Shown piece by piece: positions 55,522 through 64,000 of a DNA stretch of 64,000 bases; the stretch's first letter is position 1; every line of letters begins with the position of its first letter. Under the pieces are notes generated by a model, which had not been told where the DNA came from, made no database searches, and worked only from the letters and a program-made list of their open reading frames with translations. Position numbers and translations under genes: made by a program. Origin of the DNA: UBA8337 sp038143435 (GTDB lineage Bacteria > Pseudomonadota > Alphaproteobacteria > RS24); contig JAYQLX010000003.1 of assembly GCA_038143435.1 (NCBI GenBank), forward strand, positions 124,001 to 188,000, given 5' to 3'.

Positions 55522-57253
55522 TCATTTATCGACGTCGGCGCCGCCATTTTGGCGTCCGGCATAGCGCAAGGCCCAGCGCATCAGCGTATCGCCATGCGCG
55601 AGGCGGCCCTGCACCGCCATTTGTTGGCAGCGCTGCGGAATACCGCTTTGTCCCATATAGACGCTTTCTTCAATCTTCAGCGCTTCAGTGGCGTCGCTGG
55701 CCAAGCGAAATTGCCACCCATGGCCCGTTTGGCGTCAGCAATAAGACCGCATCGCCGCCGCTTTGCAGGCTGGCTTTGACCTGCGGATGAAGATGAAAGC
55801 GCAGATGAAACGGTGCACCTTCGCGCGGCTGGTGGTTCATATCGGCGAGCAGCAAATCTTCGCCGCGAATATCTTCACCCGCCGCATCGATGAAAAAACG
55901 ACGATTATGGCGCACCCCATGGGTTTCAAGAAAAATCGCATGGCTGGTTTCCAGCCAAATGCCGGTCGTGTCTTCCACGCGGCGTCCGGTCACTTGCCAT
56001 GCATCGCCTTTTACGCGCGGGCCGAGCCGCTTGGCGGCCATGCCATGGCGGATAAACGGGTCGGTGACATCGGCGTCAAAGGCCAATGTCGAATGGGCGG
56101 CCAGCCCGCGCGCCGCCAATTGCCAGTCCGTGCCATGCACCAAATTGGGCCCGCAATTGACAATCAGCCGGTCGCCGCCATGGCTCATTTCAAACGCCAA
56201 AGGGGCGGCATGGGCGGCAATGGAATGGGCGCCACGCGGCGCATCGCCGACATCAACCAGCACACAGCTTTGCCCCGCATCGAGGCGTTGATAGCCGCTT
56301 TTCTGGGCGAAACTGATCGGCTTGCCGGATTTACCGACAACTGCATCAAGCGCCAATGCATCGCTTTCCAGCCCGCCATGAAAGACGCCGAGGCGGCCAT
56401 CCTTATGGCGCAGCATGGTCAATAAGGTCTGCATGCGCTGACGCGCCGCAACAATCGATGGCGGCAAGGCCACTTGCCGCGCTTGCAGCACCGCCTCCAA
56501 GGCCAAAAGATCGGCCAATAAATCTGCCAAAAGCGATGGATTGCGCGAGGCGTGACCGCCATCAGGAAGAATTTGGCGGCGCATTTCACGGTCCAGCAAA
56601 TCCATGGCGTGGCGCAAAATCTGTCCTTGCTGTGGCAGGGCGCAAGCCGCCAATGCCAAGCCTAAAGCCGATTGCAGCCGGTCGACACCGTCATCGCATT
56701 GTCCGGCCAGTTTTCCAGCCAGCGTGTTTGCGCCGAAAAACTGGTATGAATGCGCGCCAAAGCTTGCCCGTCAAAACCGCTTTTGATTTGCTGACAGCGC
56801 TTGCGCCCAGCGCATGAGCCGCCGCCCGACCAGCGCCGGTTGCATGGGCGCGCGTTGATAGAGATAGGGGCCGACGGCCCAATGCAATATGGCTTCGCGC
56901 ACCGCTTTATGGCCGCCGCCATTGGCCACGGCCAACACATCGGGTAGCCAGACAAATTCATGCAGGCTGTCGCGCCAAGCGTTACTCGGCGGTTTCATGT
57001 CAAAGGGCAAATGGCCGAGGCCGCGCAACACGCCGCCGCGCAAAGAATAATCTCCGGCCAGCCAGCTTTCGCCGCGCAGCGGATTGCCGGGGCGCAAATC
57101 GGCCGGATAATCAAACAAGGTCGGCTCATTGACGCCGCGCCACAGGCCGCGCCCAAAGGGCGAACGATAAAATGAGAAAGTCAGATTTTGGCGCAGCCTG
57201 GCAAAGCCGGCAGACAGCGTTTCAAAGCGCGAGGCGAGACGCGCGCGCGCCAT
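55522..57253 (-). CDS. Heparinase II/III family protein (three apparent frameshifts)
   Basis: Protein with an N-terminal helical toroid and a C-terminal heparinase II/III-like beta-sandwich, conserved next to rsmB-rpe-purH in alphaproteobacteria; the natural substrate is unknown. N-terminal motifs include FDYPADLRPGNPLRGESWLA and WRDSLHEFVWLPDVLAVANG. The beta domain has SGYQRLDAGQSCVLVDVGD, LAFEMSHGGDRLIVNCGPN and GVRHNRRFFIDAAGEDIRG. Breaks lie near 56775, 56665 and 55720; after the last one ALKIEESVYMGQSGIPQRCQ continues to 55522. Corrected length is about 577 residues. It overlaps rpe by one base (TAATG). Confidence 0.85.
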
Positions 57254-57918
57254 TAAACCCCCGCGCTGCGCAAGGCGGCAATATTTTCGGCATATTTCTG
57301 AGGCCCACCCTGAAAGGTCGCCGTGCCGGCGACCAGCATGGAAGCGCCGGCGGCAATCACTTTGGCCGCCGTCTCGCGATTGACGCCGCCATCAACTTCC
57401 AGCTCAATATCGCGGCCCGATGCATCAATCATGGCGCGCAATGTCTTGATTTTGTCGAGCTGGCTTTCAATGAAACTTTGCCCGCCAAAGCCCGGATTGA
57501 CCGACATGACAAGAATGAGGTCAATATCGCCCATCAGACTGTCGAGCACCGATACCGGTGTGGCCGGATTGAGCGAAATGCCGACTTTGCAACCGGCGGC
57601 GCGAATGGCTTGCGCCGTGCGATGCGGATGCGGCCCGGCTTCAGGGTGAAAAGTAATGATTTCGGCCCCGGCCTCGGCAAAGGCGGTGATATAGGGGTCA
57701 ACCGGCGCAATCATCAAATGCACATCCAAAGGCTTGCTGGCATGCGGGCGAATGGCTTTCACCACATCAGGGCCAATGGTCAGATTGGGAACAAAATGCC
57801 CGTCCATCACATCGACATGGACATAATCGCAACCCGCCTCGCAAATCGCGGCCACTTCTTCGCCGAGCCGCGCAAAGTCGGCGGAAAGAATGGAAGGAGA
57901 TATTTTGATGTCGGTCAT
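57253..57918 (-). CDS. rpe: Ribulose-phosphate 3-epimerase
   Basis: Interconverts ribulose 5-phosphate and xylulose 5-phosphate in the pentose phosphate and Calvin pathways. A TIM barrel with IKISPSILSADFARLGEE, the metal-binding HVDVMDGHFVPNLTIGPDVV, PLDVHLMIAPVDPYI and ILVMSVNPGFGGQSFIE, and phosphate-binding EVDGGVNRETAAKVIAAGAS. The frame is intact at 221 residues. The gene lies between rsmB and the heparinase-like gene in the standard order. Confidence 0.97.
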   Translation of the reverse strand: MTDIKISPSILSADFARLGEEVAAICEAGCDYVHVDVMDGHFVPNLTIGPDVVKAIRPHASKPLDVHLMIAPVDPYITAFAEAGAEIITFHPEAGPHPHRTAQAIRAAGCKVGISLNPATPVSVLDSLMGDIDLILVMSVNPGFGGQSFIESQLDKIKTLRAMIDASGRDIELEVDGGVNRETAAKVIAAGASMLVAGTATFQGGPQKYAENIAALRSAGV

Positions 57919-58057
57919 CTGTCTCTCGCCCGTCTCAAAGAGCCGCTGTCAGCGCGCGACCCGTTTTGTTTTTCTGTAAAGGGTTTTGGGTCAAACGACA
58001 AGCTTATGCATGGCCAAAGCGGCGAAAACGGTGCGCTTATTCAGAGGTTTTTCCATG

Positions 58058-59355
58058 TCACCCATCGCCGCCTTTGCGCATCAGCGCCAGATAAAACCCG
58101 TCCATATTGTCATCCGGCGTGAAGCGTTTGGGCGGCGCGGCCGTATCAAGGGTGAAATCATCACGCGCCTTCAGAAAGCCGTCAATTTGTGCTTCGCCTT
58201 CTTGCGGCTGCAAAGAACACACACCATAGGCCAGCACCCCGCCCGGTTTCACCCAATCGGCGGCGCGCGCCAAAAGCGCGGCTTGCAGTTCCATCAGCTT
58301 GGCCATAGCGGCGGCGCTGCGATGGCGCAATAAATCGGGGTGGCGGCGCAGCGTGCCGGTGGCGGTGCATGGCGCGTCCAGCAGCACCGCGTCATAGGCG
58401 GCGGGCGCGACCCAATCCAGCGCATCGGAGCTGATCCATTCGGCCGATAAATTTGTCCGCTTGAGATTATCGGCGAGACGCTGAAGCCGCGTTTTGGATA
58501 TATCGAGCGCGGTTACCTTGTGACCGGCAGCCGCCAATTGCAGCGTTTTGCCGCCCGGCGCGGCGCATAAATCCAGCACCTCTGCCGCGCCGTCCAGCAC
58601 AGCGGTCAAAGCCAGCGCCATGTCACCGGCGGCGGCGTTTTGCACCCAGAAATCGCCTTCGGTAAATCCGGCAAGCTTGGTTATATTGGTGCCTTCAGCA
58701 AGGCGGATATGGGTCGGGCTGACGCTTTGCCCCGCATATTGCCCGCCATGTTGCGCCAGCCAGTCTTTGGCGGCGACGGCATTTTTGAAGCATAAATCAA
58801 GCGGCGGCGGGGTCGCCAATGTTGCGGCGATGGCGGCGGTTTTCTCGGCCCCGTAAAATGCCTGCCAATTGGCGCGCAGCCAATCGGGAATATTGGCCAG
58901 CGGGTCGGGCACCGGCACAGTGCCGTTTTCTTGCGCGCGCGCAATATTGCGCAGCACCGCATTAATCAGTCCGCGATAGGGCTGTTCGCGCCGCCCTGTC
59001 GCGGCCACGGTTTCGTGCAATGCGGCATGGGCGGGCACATTCATATAGAGAAGCTGTGCCGCGCCGATGAATAAAAGCGGCTGCGCCAGAGAGTTGCGCG
59101 GCGGCATTTTTTTGACCAATGATTTAAGAGATCGTCAATCTCGCCATAATGCCGGAGCGCCGCCTGCCCTATCGCATCGGCGAGATTGCGCTCGCTATCG
59201 TTTAAATCGCTCAATTTATCGCGCGCCTCATCAAGCGTTTTGCCGCGCATAATGGCCCCCAATAGGGCGGCGGCGGCGCGCCGTGCATTGGTTTTGCCGC
59301 GCCCTTTATGGCGGCTTTTGCCGGTTTTGCGCGGCTCTTGTGCTTGCGAACTCAT
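58058..59355 (-). CDS. rsmB: 16S rRNA (cytosine-C5) methyltransferase, RsmB/Sun type (one frameshift)
   Basis: Methylates C967 of 16S rRNA. The N-terminal NusB-like region (ARRAAAALLGAIMRGKTLDE) is joined to the SAM-dependent domain: VLDLCAAPGGKTLQLAAAG, AVLLDAPCTATGTLRRHPDL with one catalytic Cys and VLAYGVCSLQPQEGEAQ with the other. A T7 run (59105-59111 on the plus strand) needs one more base to join NHWSKK with MPPRNSLAQPLLFIG. ATG 59355 (MSSQAQEP) is chosen over ATG 59379. Corrected length is about 433 residues. Confidence 0.93.
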
Positions 59356-59407
59356 GTCGCGGTTACACCATCTTGGCAAGCCGCCCGCAAGCCCCCATAT
59401 CTCGCAT

Positions 59408-59596
59408 ATGGAAAAAACCGATAAAACAGAGGCAGAAAAACGCCAAGCGGCGCAACAAGCGGCTTTGAAAGAGGCCGAACAGCGCCGCGCCGCCTTGACC
59501 TCCGGCCCGCGCCCGAAAGAACAGGGCGGGCAAGACGGCCCCGAGCCGACGCGCTATGGCGATTGGGAAAAAGCCGGCATTGTTTCTGATTTTTGA
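59408..59596 (+). CDS. DUF1674 protein (succinate dehydrogenase assembly factor 4-like)
   Basis: Small 62-residue protein. The N-terminus is highly charged (EKTDKTEAEKRQAAQQAALK), the C-terminus carries the family motif DGPEPTRYGDWEKAGIVSDF. In mitochondria the related SDHAF4 protects the flavinated SDHA subunit; the bacterial role is inferred from that. Start ATG 59408 has no strong ribosome binding site. The gene is divergent from rsmB with about 52 bp between starts, the usual location in alphaproteobacteria. Confidence 0.9.
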   Translation: MEKTDKTEAEKRQAAQQAALKEAEQRRAALTSGPRPKEQGGQDGPEPTRYGDWEKAGIVSDF

Positions 59597-59730
59597 TTTC
59601 TCATTTTAGCTTTTAACGTCGGCCCGCCCGTATATTGCGCCGCCGTCTGCAGGAAAAACCTCTTTGGGACTTGAGCTTTAGAGCGTTGCTCGCCTAGCAT
59701 TTCAACGGGTATCTTTTAAGGGAGTATGTC

Positions 59731-60867
59731 ATGGTCGAAATTTCAGGGCAGTGCGACGCGCGCTTCAACGCGGTCAAAGATGTGATGACCCAATCAATTG
59801 CTGCGGGCGACGATATTGGTGCGTCATTTGCCGTTTCGCTTGACGGTGAGATGGCGGTCGATATTTGGGGCGGCACACTGGATGCGGAAGGCACGCAAGC
59901 CTGGCAGCAAGACACCATCGTCAATGTCTATTCAACCACCAAGCCCATGTCTTTTCTATGCGCGCTGGTTTTGGCAAGCCGCGGTCTTTTGAATTTTGAT
60001 GAAAATGTCGCGCATTACTGGCCCGAATTTGCCGAAAACGGCAAAGAAGAGGTTAAAGTCTGGCACGTGATGGATCATGCCGCTGGCCTGTCGGGCATGG
60101 ATGTCATGGTTACGCCGGAAGAAATGTATGATTGGGATAAGATGACCGGCCTTTTGGCGGCACAAGCGCCTTGGTGGGAACCGGGCAGCGCGGTCGGCTA
60201 TCATGCCATTACGCAAGGCTATTTAATCGGCGAGATTACCCGGCGCATTAGCGGCAAAACATTGGGACAGTTTTTCCGTGACGAGATTGCCACGCCGCTT
60301 GCCGCCGATTTCCATATCGGCGTGCCAGATAGTGAATTTCCGCGCATCGGCAATCTGACACCCTTTGGCGATGGTGAAGCCGAAGCGATTGGTGACAGCG
60401 CGTCGATTGCCGCGCGCACGTTTCGAAGCCCGTTCTCGCCCGCCCGATATAGTTGGACCGATGATTTCCGCCGCGCCGAATTACCGGCTTTGAACGGGCA
60501 TGGCAATGCCCGCTCAGTGGTGCGCACCCACACGCCTTTGGCCTGCGGCGGCAGCGCTTTCGGGGTTGATTTACTGTCGCCTGAAGTGGCCAAAGCGGTC
60601 ATGACACCGCGCATTTCGGGCCATGATATGGTGTTGCAAATTCCCGTCCAATTCGGGCTTGGTTACGGCATTGTATCTGATGATGTGCCTTTGGCGCCGA
60701 ATAAAAACACCTGTTTTTGGGGCGGCTGGGGCGGGTCGCTGGTGGTGGTTGACCAAGATGCGCGCCTGTGCGCGTCATTTGTCATGAATAAAATGGGCCA
60801 GGGCACGACCGGCGATATGCGCGCCATCAGCCTGCTGCACACCGTGTTTGCCGCGCTCGCCGATTAG
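59731..60867 (+). CDS. Serine hydrolase, beta-lactamase class C fold
   Basis: Beta-lactamase/penicillin-binding-protein-fold hydrolase, likely an esterase or peptidase rather than a resistance enzyme. The nucleophile is in VNVYSTTKPMSFLCALVL (S-x-x-K), the Tyr motif in WEPGSAVGYHAITQGYL, and the third element near FWGGWGGSLVVVD (G-G rather than K-T-G). No signal peptide is seen at the N-terminus (MVEISGQCDARFNAVKDVM), so it may be cytosolic. Start ATG 59731 has AAGGGAG upstream. The frame is intact at 378 residues. Substrate unknown. Confidence 0.9.
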   Translation: MVEISGQCDARFNAVKDVMTQSIAAGDDIGASFAVSLDGEMAVDIWGGTLDAEGTQAWQQDTIVNVYSTTKPMSFLCALVLASRGLLNFDENVAHYWPEFAENGKEEVKVWHVMDHAAGLSGMDVMVTPEEMYDWDKMTGLLAAQAPWWEPGSAVGYHAITQGYLIGEITRRISGKTLGQFFRDEIATPLAADFHIGVPDSEFPRIGNLTPFGDGEAEAIGDSASIAARTFRSPFSPARYSWTDDFRRAELPALNGHGNARSVVRTHTPLACGGSAFGVDLLSPEVAKAVMTPRISGHDMVLQIPVQFGLGYGIVSDDVPLAPNKNTCFWGGWGGSLVVVDQDARLCASFVMNKMGQGTTGDMRAISLLHTVFAALAD

Positions 60868-60950
60868 GGCGTCGATTTTCAATTCAACGGCAGGTTACTG
60901 GTAGCGCATTAGCAATCGCGTTAACTTATTTTTGGCCCTAACCTTGCAAA

Positions 60951-61074
60951 GGCAAAGAGCCGACCTTTGGGTCGGGTCTTCTGCTGAACACAAGACCCTT
61001 GAGGGAAATATGCAGGACCTCTTTGCCTGCGCAAAGTTGGGGCCCGGCCCGACACTTTTGTCGGACTGAGGCCG
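60951..61074 (+). ncRNA. Structured RNA element before the nuclease gene
   Basis: The 227 bp gap before the nuclease gene holds several pairings. GGCAAAGAG (60951-60959) pairs with CTCTTTGCC (61019-61027), enclosing CCGACC/GGTCGG (60960-60965 with 60970-60975) and GGGTCTT/AAGACCC (60974-60980 with 60992-60998), which partly compete. CTTTGC (61021-61026) can instead pair with GCAAAG (61031-61036). A further hairpin is CCGACA-CTTT-TGTCGG (61049-61064). It may be a regulatory leader of the nuclease gene or an independent small RNA; no known class was recognised. Confidence 0.4.
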
Positions 61075-61094
61075 AAAGTTGAGGGAGTTTGAAA

Positions 61095-61526
61095 ATGCGC
61101 GTTTTGAGTGTGATTTGTGTTTTATTTTTGTCGCCGCTGATAAGCGCGGCTGCGGCCAAACAGGTTTTGCCCGGCCCGTTTGCTTTTGAGCTTGTCGAGG
61201 TGATTGATGGCGATACGTTTCGCGCCCGTGTCGATATTTGGCTCGGCCAAAGCGTCACGGTGAAAGTGCGGCTGCAAGGCGTCGATACGCCGGAGATGAA
61301 CGGCAAATGCGCGGCGGAGAAAAAACTGGCGCGGCAAGCCAAAGCCTTTGCCGAAAACTGGCTCAAAACAAACCAAGTGCACTTGGTCAATGTCCATTAC
61401 GGCACTTATGCGGGGCGCGTGCTGGCCACGGCGCAAATCAAAAACGGCGACAGCCTGTCGGCGGCGCTTTTGGCTGAAAATCTCGCCAAGCCTTATCGCG
61501 GGCGGCGCGCCCAATGGTGTGCTTAA
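61095..61526 (+). CDS. Thermonuclease-family (SNase) exported protein
   Basis: Staphylococcal-nuclease-fold protein with an N-terminal signal peptide (VLSVICVLFLSPLISAAAA, cleavage near AAAA-K). The OB-fold motifs are VEVIDGDTFRARVDIW, VKVRLQGVDTPEMNGKC, the helix EKKLARQAKAFAENWL, and TYAGRVLATAQIKNGD; the catalytic Arg/Glu positions (R in VRLQGVDTPE, E of TPE, R in GRVLA) are present. The frame is intact, 143 residues. ATG 61095 has GAGGGA upstream. It is convergent with acsA and 12 bp from it. Confidence 0.9.
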   Translation: MRVLSVICVLFLSPLISAAAAKQVLPGPFAFELVEVIDGDTFRARVDIWLGQSVTVKVRLQGVDTPEMNGKCAAEKKLARQAKAFAENWLKTNQVHLVNVHYGTYAGRVLATAQIKNGDSLSAALLAENLAKPYRGRRAQWCA

Positions 61527-61538
61527 ACAAATTTCCCG

Positions 61539-63483
61539 TTAAGCGCGATTTTGTCTGTTGTCGATTAAATCATCGACCACGGCCGGGTCGGCCAATGTTG
61601 AGGTATCGCCCAAATTGGAAAAATCATCTTCGGCAATTTTGCGCAAGATACGCCGCATGATTTTGCCCGAGCGTGTTTTCGGCAGGCCGGGGGCAAATTG
61701 AATGAGGTCGGGCGAGGCAATCGGACCGATTTCTTTCCGCACCCATTTGACGAGCTCGGCCTTCAAATCATCATCACCCGAAAGCCCGGCGTTTAAGGTG
61801 ACATAGCAATAAATGCCCTGCCCCTTTAATATCGTGCGGATAACCGACCACGGCGGCTTCGGCCACTTGCGCATGTGCCACCAAAGCGCTTTCGACCTCC
61901 GCCGTGCCCAGCCGATGGCCGGAAATATTCAGCACATCATCGACGCGGCCGGTAATCCAATAATAGCCGTCTTCGTCGCGGCGGCAGCCATCGCCGGTGA
62001 AATAAAAGCCCGGATATTGCGAGAAATAAGTTTCGATAAAGCGCTTATGGTCGCCATAAACGGTGCGCATTTGCCCGGGCCAGCTATCGGTAATGCATAA
62101 ATTGCCCGAGGCCGCGCCGGTCAATTCCTTGCCATCGGCATCGACCAGCATCGGTTTGACGCCAAAGAAAGGCCGTGTCGCAGAGCCGGGCTTTAACGCG
62201 GTGGCGCCGGGCAAAGGCGTGATGAGAATGCCGCCCGTTTCGGTTTGCCACCATGTATCAACAATCGGGCTTTTGCCTTCGCCGACGACATTATAATACC
62301 ACAGCCAAGCTTCCGGATTGATCGGCTCACCGACCGAGCCGAGCAAGCGCAAGCTGTCGCGCTTGGTCGCCTTCACCGGCCCGTCGCCTTCGCGCATCAG
62401 GGCGCGCAAAGCGGTCGGCGCCGTGTAGAAAATATTGACTTGGTGCTTGTCGCATACCTGCCAAAAGCGTGAATTGTCGGGGTAATTCGGCACGCCCTCA
62501 AACATCAATGTCGTCGCGCCATTGGCCAGCGGCCCATAGACAATATAAGAGTGGCCGGTCACCCAGCCGACATCGGCGGTGCACCAATAAATATCGCCAT
62601 CCTTATAATCGAACACATATTGATGCGTCATCGAGGCATAGACCATATAGCCGCCGGTCGTGTGCAGCACGCCTTTCGGCTTGCCGGTCGAGCCGGAGGT
62701 GTAAAGAATGAAAAGCGGGTCTTCGGCACTCATTTCTTCGGCCGGACAATCTTTATCGGCTTTTTCTTTTTCTTGGTGATACCAAACATCGCGCCCGTCT
62801 TGCATGGCCACGCCGGCGCCGGTGCGCTCCACGACAATCACGCTGGTGACATCGGGGCATTGGGCGAGCGCTGCATCGGTATTGGCTTTCAGCGGAATTT
62901 TTTTGCCGCCGCGCACGCCCTCATCGGCGGTGATGACGCATGTGCTGTCGCAATCGAGAATGCGCCCGGCCAAGGCATCGGGTGAAAAGCCGCCAAACAC
63001 AACGGAATGCACCGCGCCAATGCGCGCGCAAGCCAGCATGGCATAAGTGGCCTCGGCTATCATCGGCATATAAATGGTCACGCGGTCGCCTTTTTTGACG
63101 CCTTGCGCTTTCAGCACATTGGCGAATTTGCACACTTCTTCGTGCAATTGACGATAGGTGATTTTGGCGTCTTGGTCGGGTTCATCGCCTTCCCAAATAA
63201 TCGCCACTTGCTCGCCGCGCGTCTCGACATGACGGTCAACGCAATTGACGCAGGCGTTTAACGTGCCGTCCTCATACCATTTAATCGACACATCATCTTT
63301 GCCGTAATGGGTGTTTTTGACTTTTGAAAACGGTTTTATCCAATCAATGCGCCGGCCGTGCTCGGCCCAAAACCCGTCCGCATCGTCAAGGCTGCGCGCA
63401 TACATGTCTTGATATTGCGCGTCATTCACCAGCGCCTTAACAGCAATGGCTTGCGGCACTTCAAAAATCTGATCTTCGGACAT
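61539..63483 (-). CDS. acsA: Acetyl-CoA synthetase (one apparent frameshift)
   Basis: AMP-forming ligase that activates acetate. N-terminal block FWAEHGRRIDWIKPFSKVKN, then the P-loop-like LFILYTSGSTGKPKGVLHT, SYIVYGPLANGATTLMFEG, the A5-like DTWWQTETGGILITPLPGA, and GDGCRRDEDGYYWITGRVDD. The acetylatable Lys lies in GLPKTRSGKIMRRILRKI. A surplus G in the G4 run near 61826 breaks the frame: without it the sequence reads DIKGQGIYCYVTLNAGLSG. Corrected length is about 648 residues, standard. It reads toward the nuclease gene. Confidence 0.96.
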
Positions 63484-63545
63484 GACATCTCCGTTTGCGA
63501 GTGAGGCAGAAGATTAGAGGAAGAAAGCCGCTTCTTGCAAGCCTG

Positions 63546-63921
63546 TCACGGCTGATTGGCGGCAAGGTAAATATGCCCGTCGCGCACGCTCAAGGTGACG
63601 CGCTTGCAGGCTTTGGCCTTTGCACGGGCCGCTGAAACACGCCCCGTCAAAGCGAAAGCGCGCGCCATGCGCCGAACAAATAAGCGCATCGCCATCGGCG
63701 CTTAAAAAACGGTCGGGAAAAGTTTCCAGCGGCAGCCCCATATGCGGGCATTGATTGACAAAGCCGGTGAGCGCGTCGCCGCGGCGCCATATGATGAGCT
63801 CAAGCTTTTCATCATCGTCGCCGTAAAGGGTAAAGCCGCGTGCCTTATTGACCGGCATATCGGCCAGCGCACAAATTACCTGCCCCGCATCGGGCCACCA
63901 AGCGGGGGTGGTTTTAGGCAT
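63546..63921 (-). CDS. Rieske (2Fe-2S) protein (one apparent frameshift)
   Basis: Small protein with a Rieske iron-sulfur site: CPHMGLPLE and CSAHGARFRFDG give the C-x-H...C-x-x-H ligand set. The upstream part (DMPVNKARGFTLYGDDDEKL) resembles Rieske ferredoxins of the NirD/oxygenase class. Near 63600 the frame slips in a GCGC stretch; the next frame gives RVTLSVRDGHIYLAANQP and a stop at 63546-63548. From ATG 63921 about 125 residues. Function and partner are unknown. Confidence 0.82.
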
Positions 63922-63928
63922 GGGGGTT

Positions 63929-64000
63929 TTATTTATAGGGATTTTCGGCATTCGGATTGAGGCCGGCCATTTTGCAAACATATGCCCATTCTTTGGCCGT
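63929..64000 (-). CDS. C-terminal end of an unidentified protein (partial)
   Basis: The last 23 residues of a minus-strand gene whose start is outside the window. The frame is open to the window edge and ends EWAYVCKMAGLNPNAENPYK at a TAA (63929-63931). It stops 7 bp before the start of the Rieske gene on the same strand, so they could be co-transcribed. The tail is too short to assign. Confidence 0.5.
   Translation of the reverse strand, partial: TAKEWAYVCKMAGLNPNAENPYK

Noticed and set aside
59731..60867. Calling the class C-fold gene an antibiotic beta-lactamase
   Set aside because: There is no signal peptide and the K-T-G box is replaced by a Gly-rich strand, so an esterase-like role is more likely.
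1..64000. CRISPR array, insertion sequence or prophage
   Set aside because: Only short GCGC/CGGC-rich runs repeat; no spaced direct repeats, transposase, integrase or capsid-like gene was seen.

Overview
The window is a piece of an alphaproteobacterial chromosome (about mid-50s % GC, dense coding) spanning the probable replication origin. Its gene order is typical of that class: maf-aroE-coaE-dnaQ on one side and hemE-hemJ-rho, mnmE-mnmG-rsmG-parA-parB-holA-lptE-leuS on the other. The exact order or family cannot be fixed from this sequence; a Parvibaculum/Rhodobiaceae-like relative is only a guess. No phage, insertion sequence, CRISPR array or antibiotic-resistance island was seen.

Layout. 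0-3 kb: end of gpmA, a DUF2244 gene, nth and a PfkB-family kinase. 2.7-6.8 kb: the minus-strand operon hisB-hisH-hisA-hisF-hisE-coaA. 6.85-9.3 kb: Smr-domain, Tim44-like, fxsA and secB genes. 9.3-13.07 kb: minus-strand cluster PPDK regulator-maf-aroE-coaE-dnaQ. 13.07-13.47 kb: non-coding oriC candidate with DnaA boxes and an AT-rich edge. 13.47-25.1 kb: mainly plus-strand right arm (hemE to parB) with two perfect parS palindromes. 25.1-35.6 kb: holA, lptE, leuS and assorted metabolic, regulatory and thioesterase genes, then tRNA-Gly(GCC). 35.8-48.7 kb: co-chaperone thioredoxin, Lon-like protein, Trm112-like protein, a ubiquinone-type hydroxylase, amtB behind a sigma-54 promoter, dapC, ftsK, lolA, xthA and two acyl-CoA dehydrogenase-family genes. 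48.8-53.9 kb: an unrecognised cluster, in order small membrane peptide, ExbB/TolQ-like channel, two ExbD/TolR-like proteins, a membrane-anchored VWA protein and a large helical-repeat exported protein. 53.9-64 kb: purH, heparinase II/III-like gene, rpe, rsmB, DUF1674, serine hydrolase, secreted nuclease, acsA and a Rieske protein.

How it works together. Left of 13.07 kb most genes read leftward, and right of 13.47 kb most read rightward, as expected for genes co-oriented with forks leaving an origin there. The parS sites at 20.6 and 22.6 kb and the parAB operon supply segregation of that origin region. The his, dnaQ-coaE-aroE-maf and dapC-ftsK-lolA groups are packed with 1-4 nt stop/start overlaps that suggest translational coupling. 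The strongest candidate for an undescribed system is the 48.8-53.9 kb cluster: it looks like a proton-motive-force-driven envelope machine in which a VWA protein takes the place of TonB/TolA.

Data quality matters. More than forty apparent frameshifts interrupt otherwise well-conserved genes, many essential (ftsK, purH, coaA, rsmB). They are concentrated at 0.5-9 kb and 36-57 kb and almost absent at 9-35 kb. Many fall in homopolymers or short repeats, so most are probably sequencing or assembly indels. Such genes are given here as one feature running from inferred start to inferred stop.
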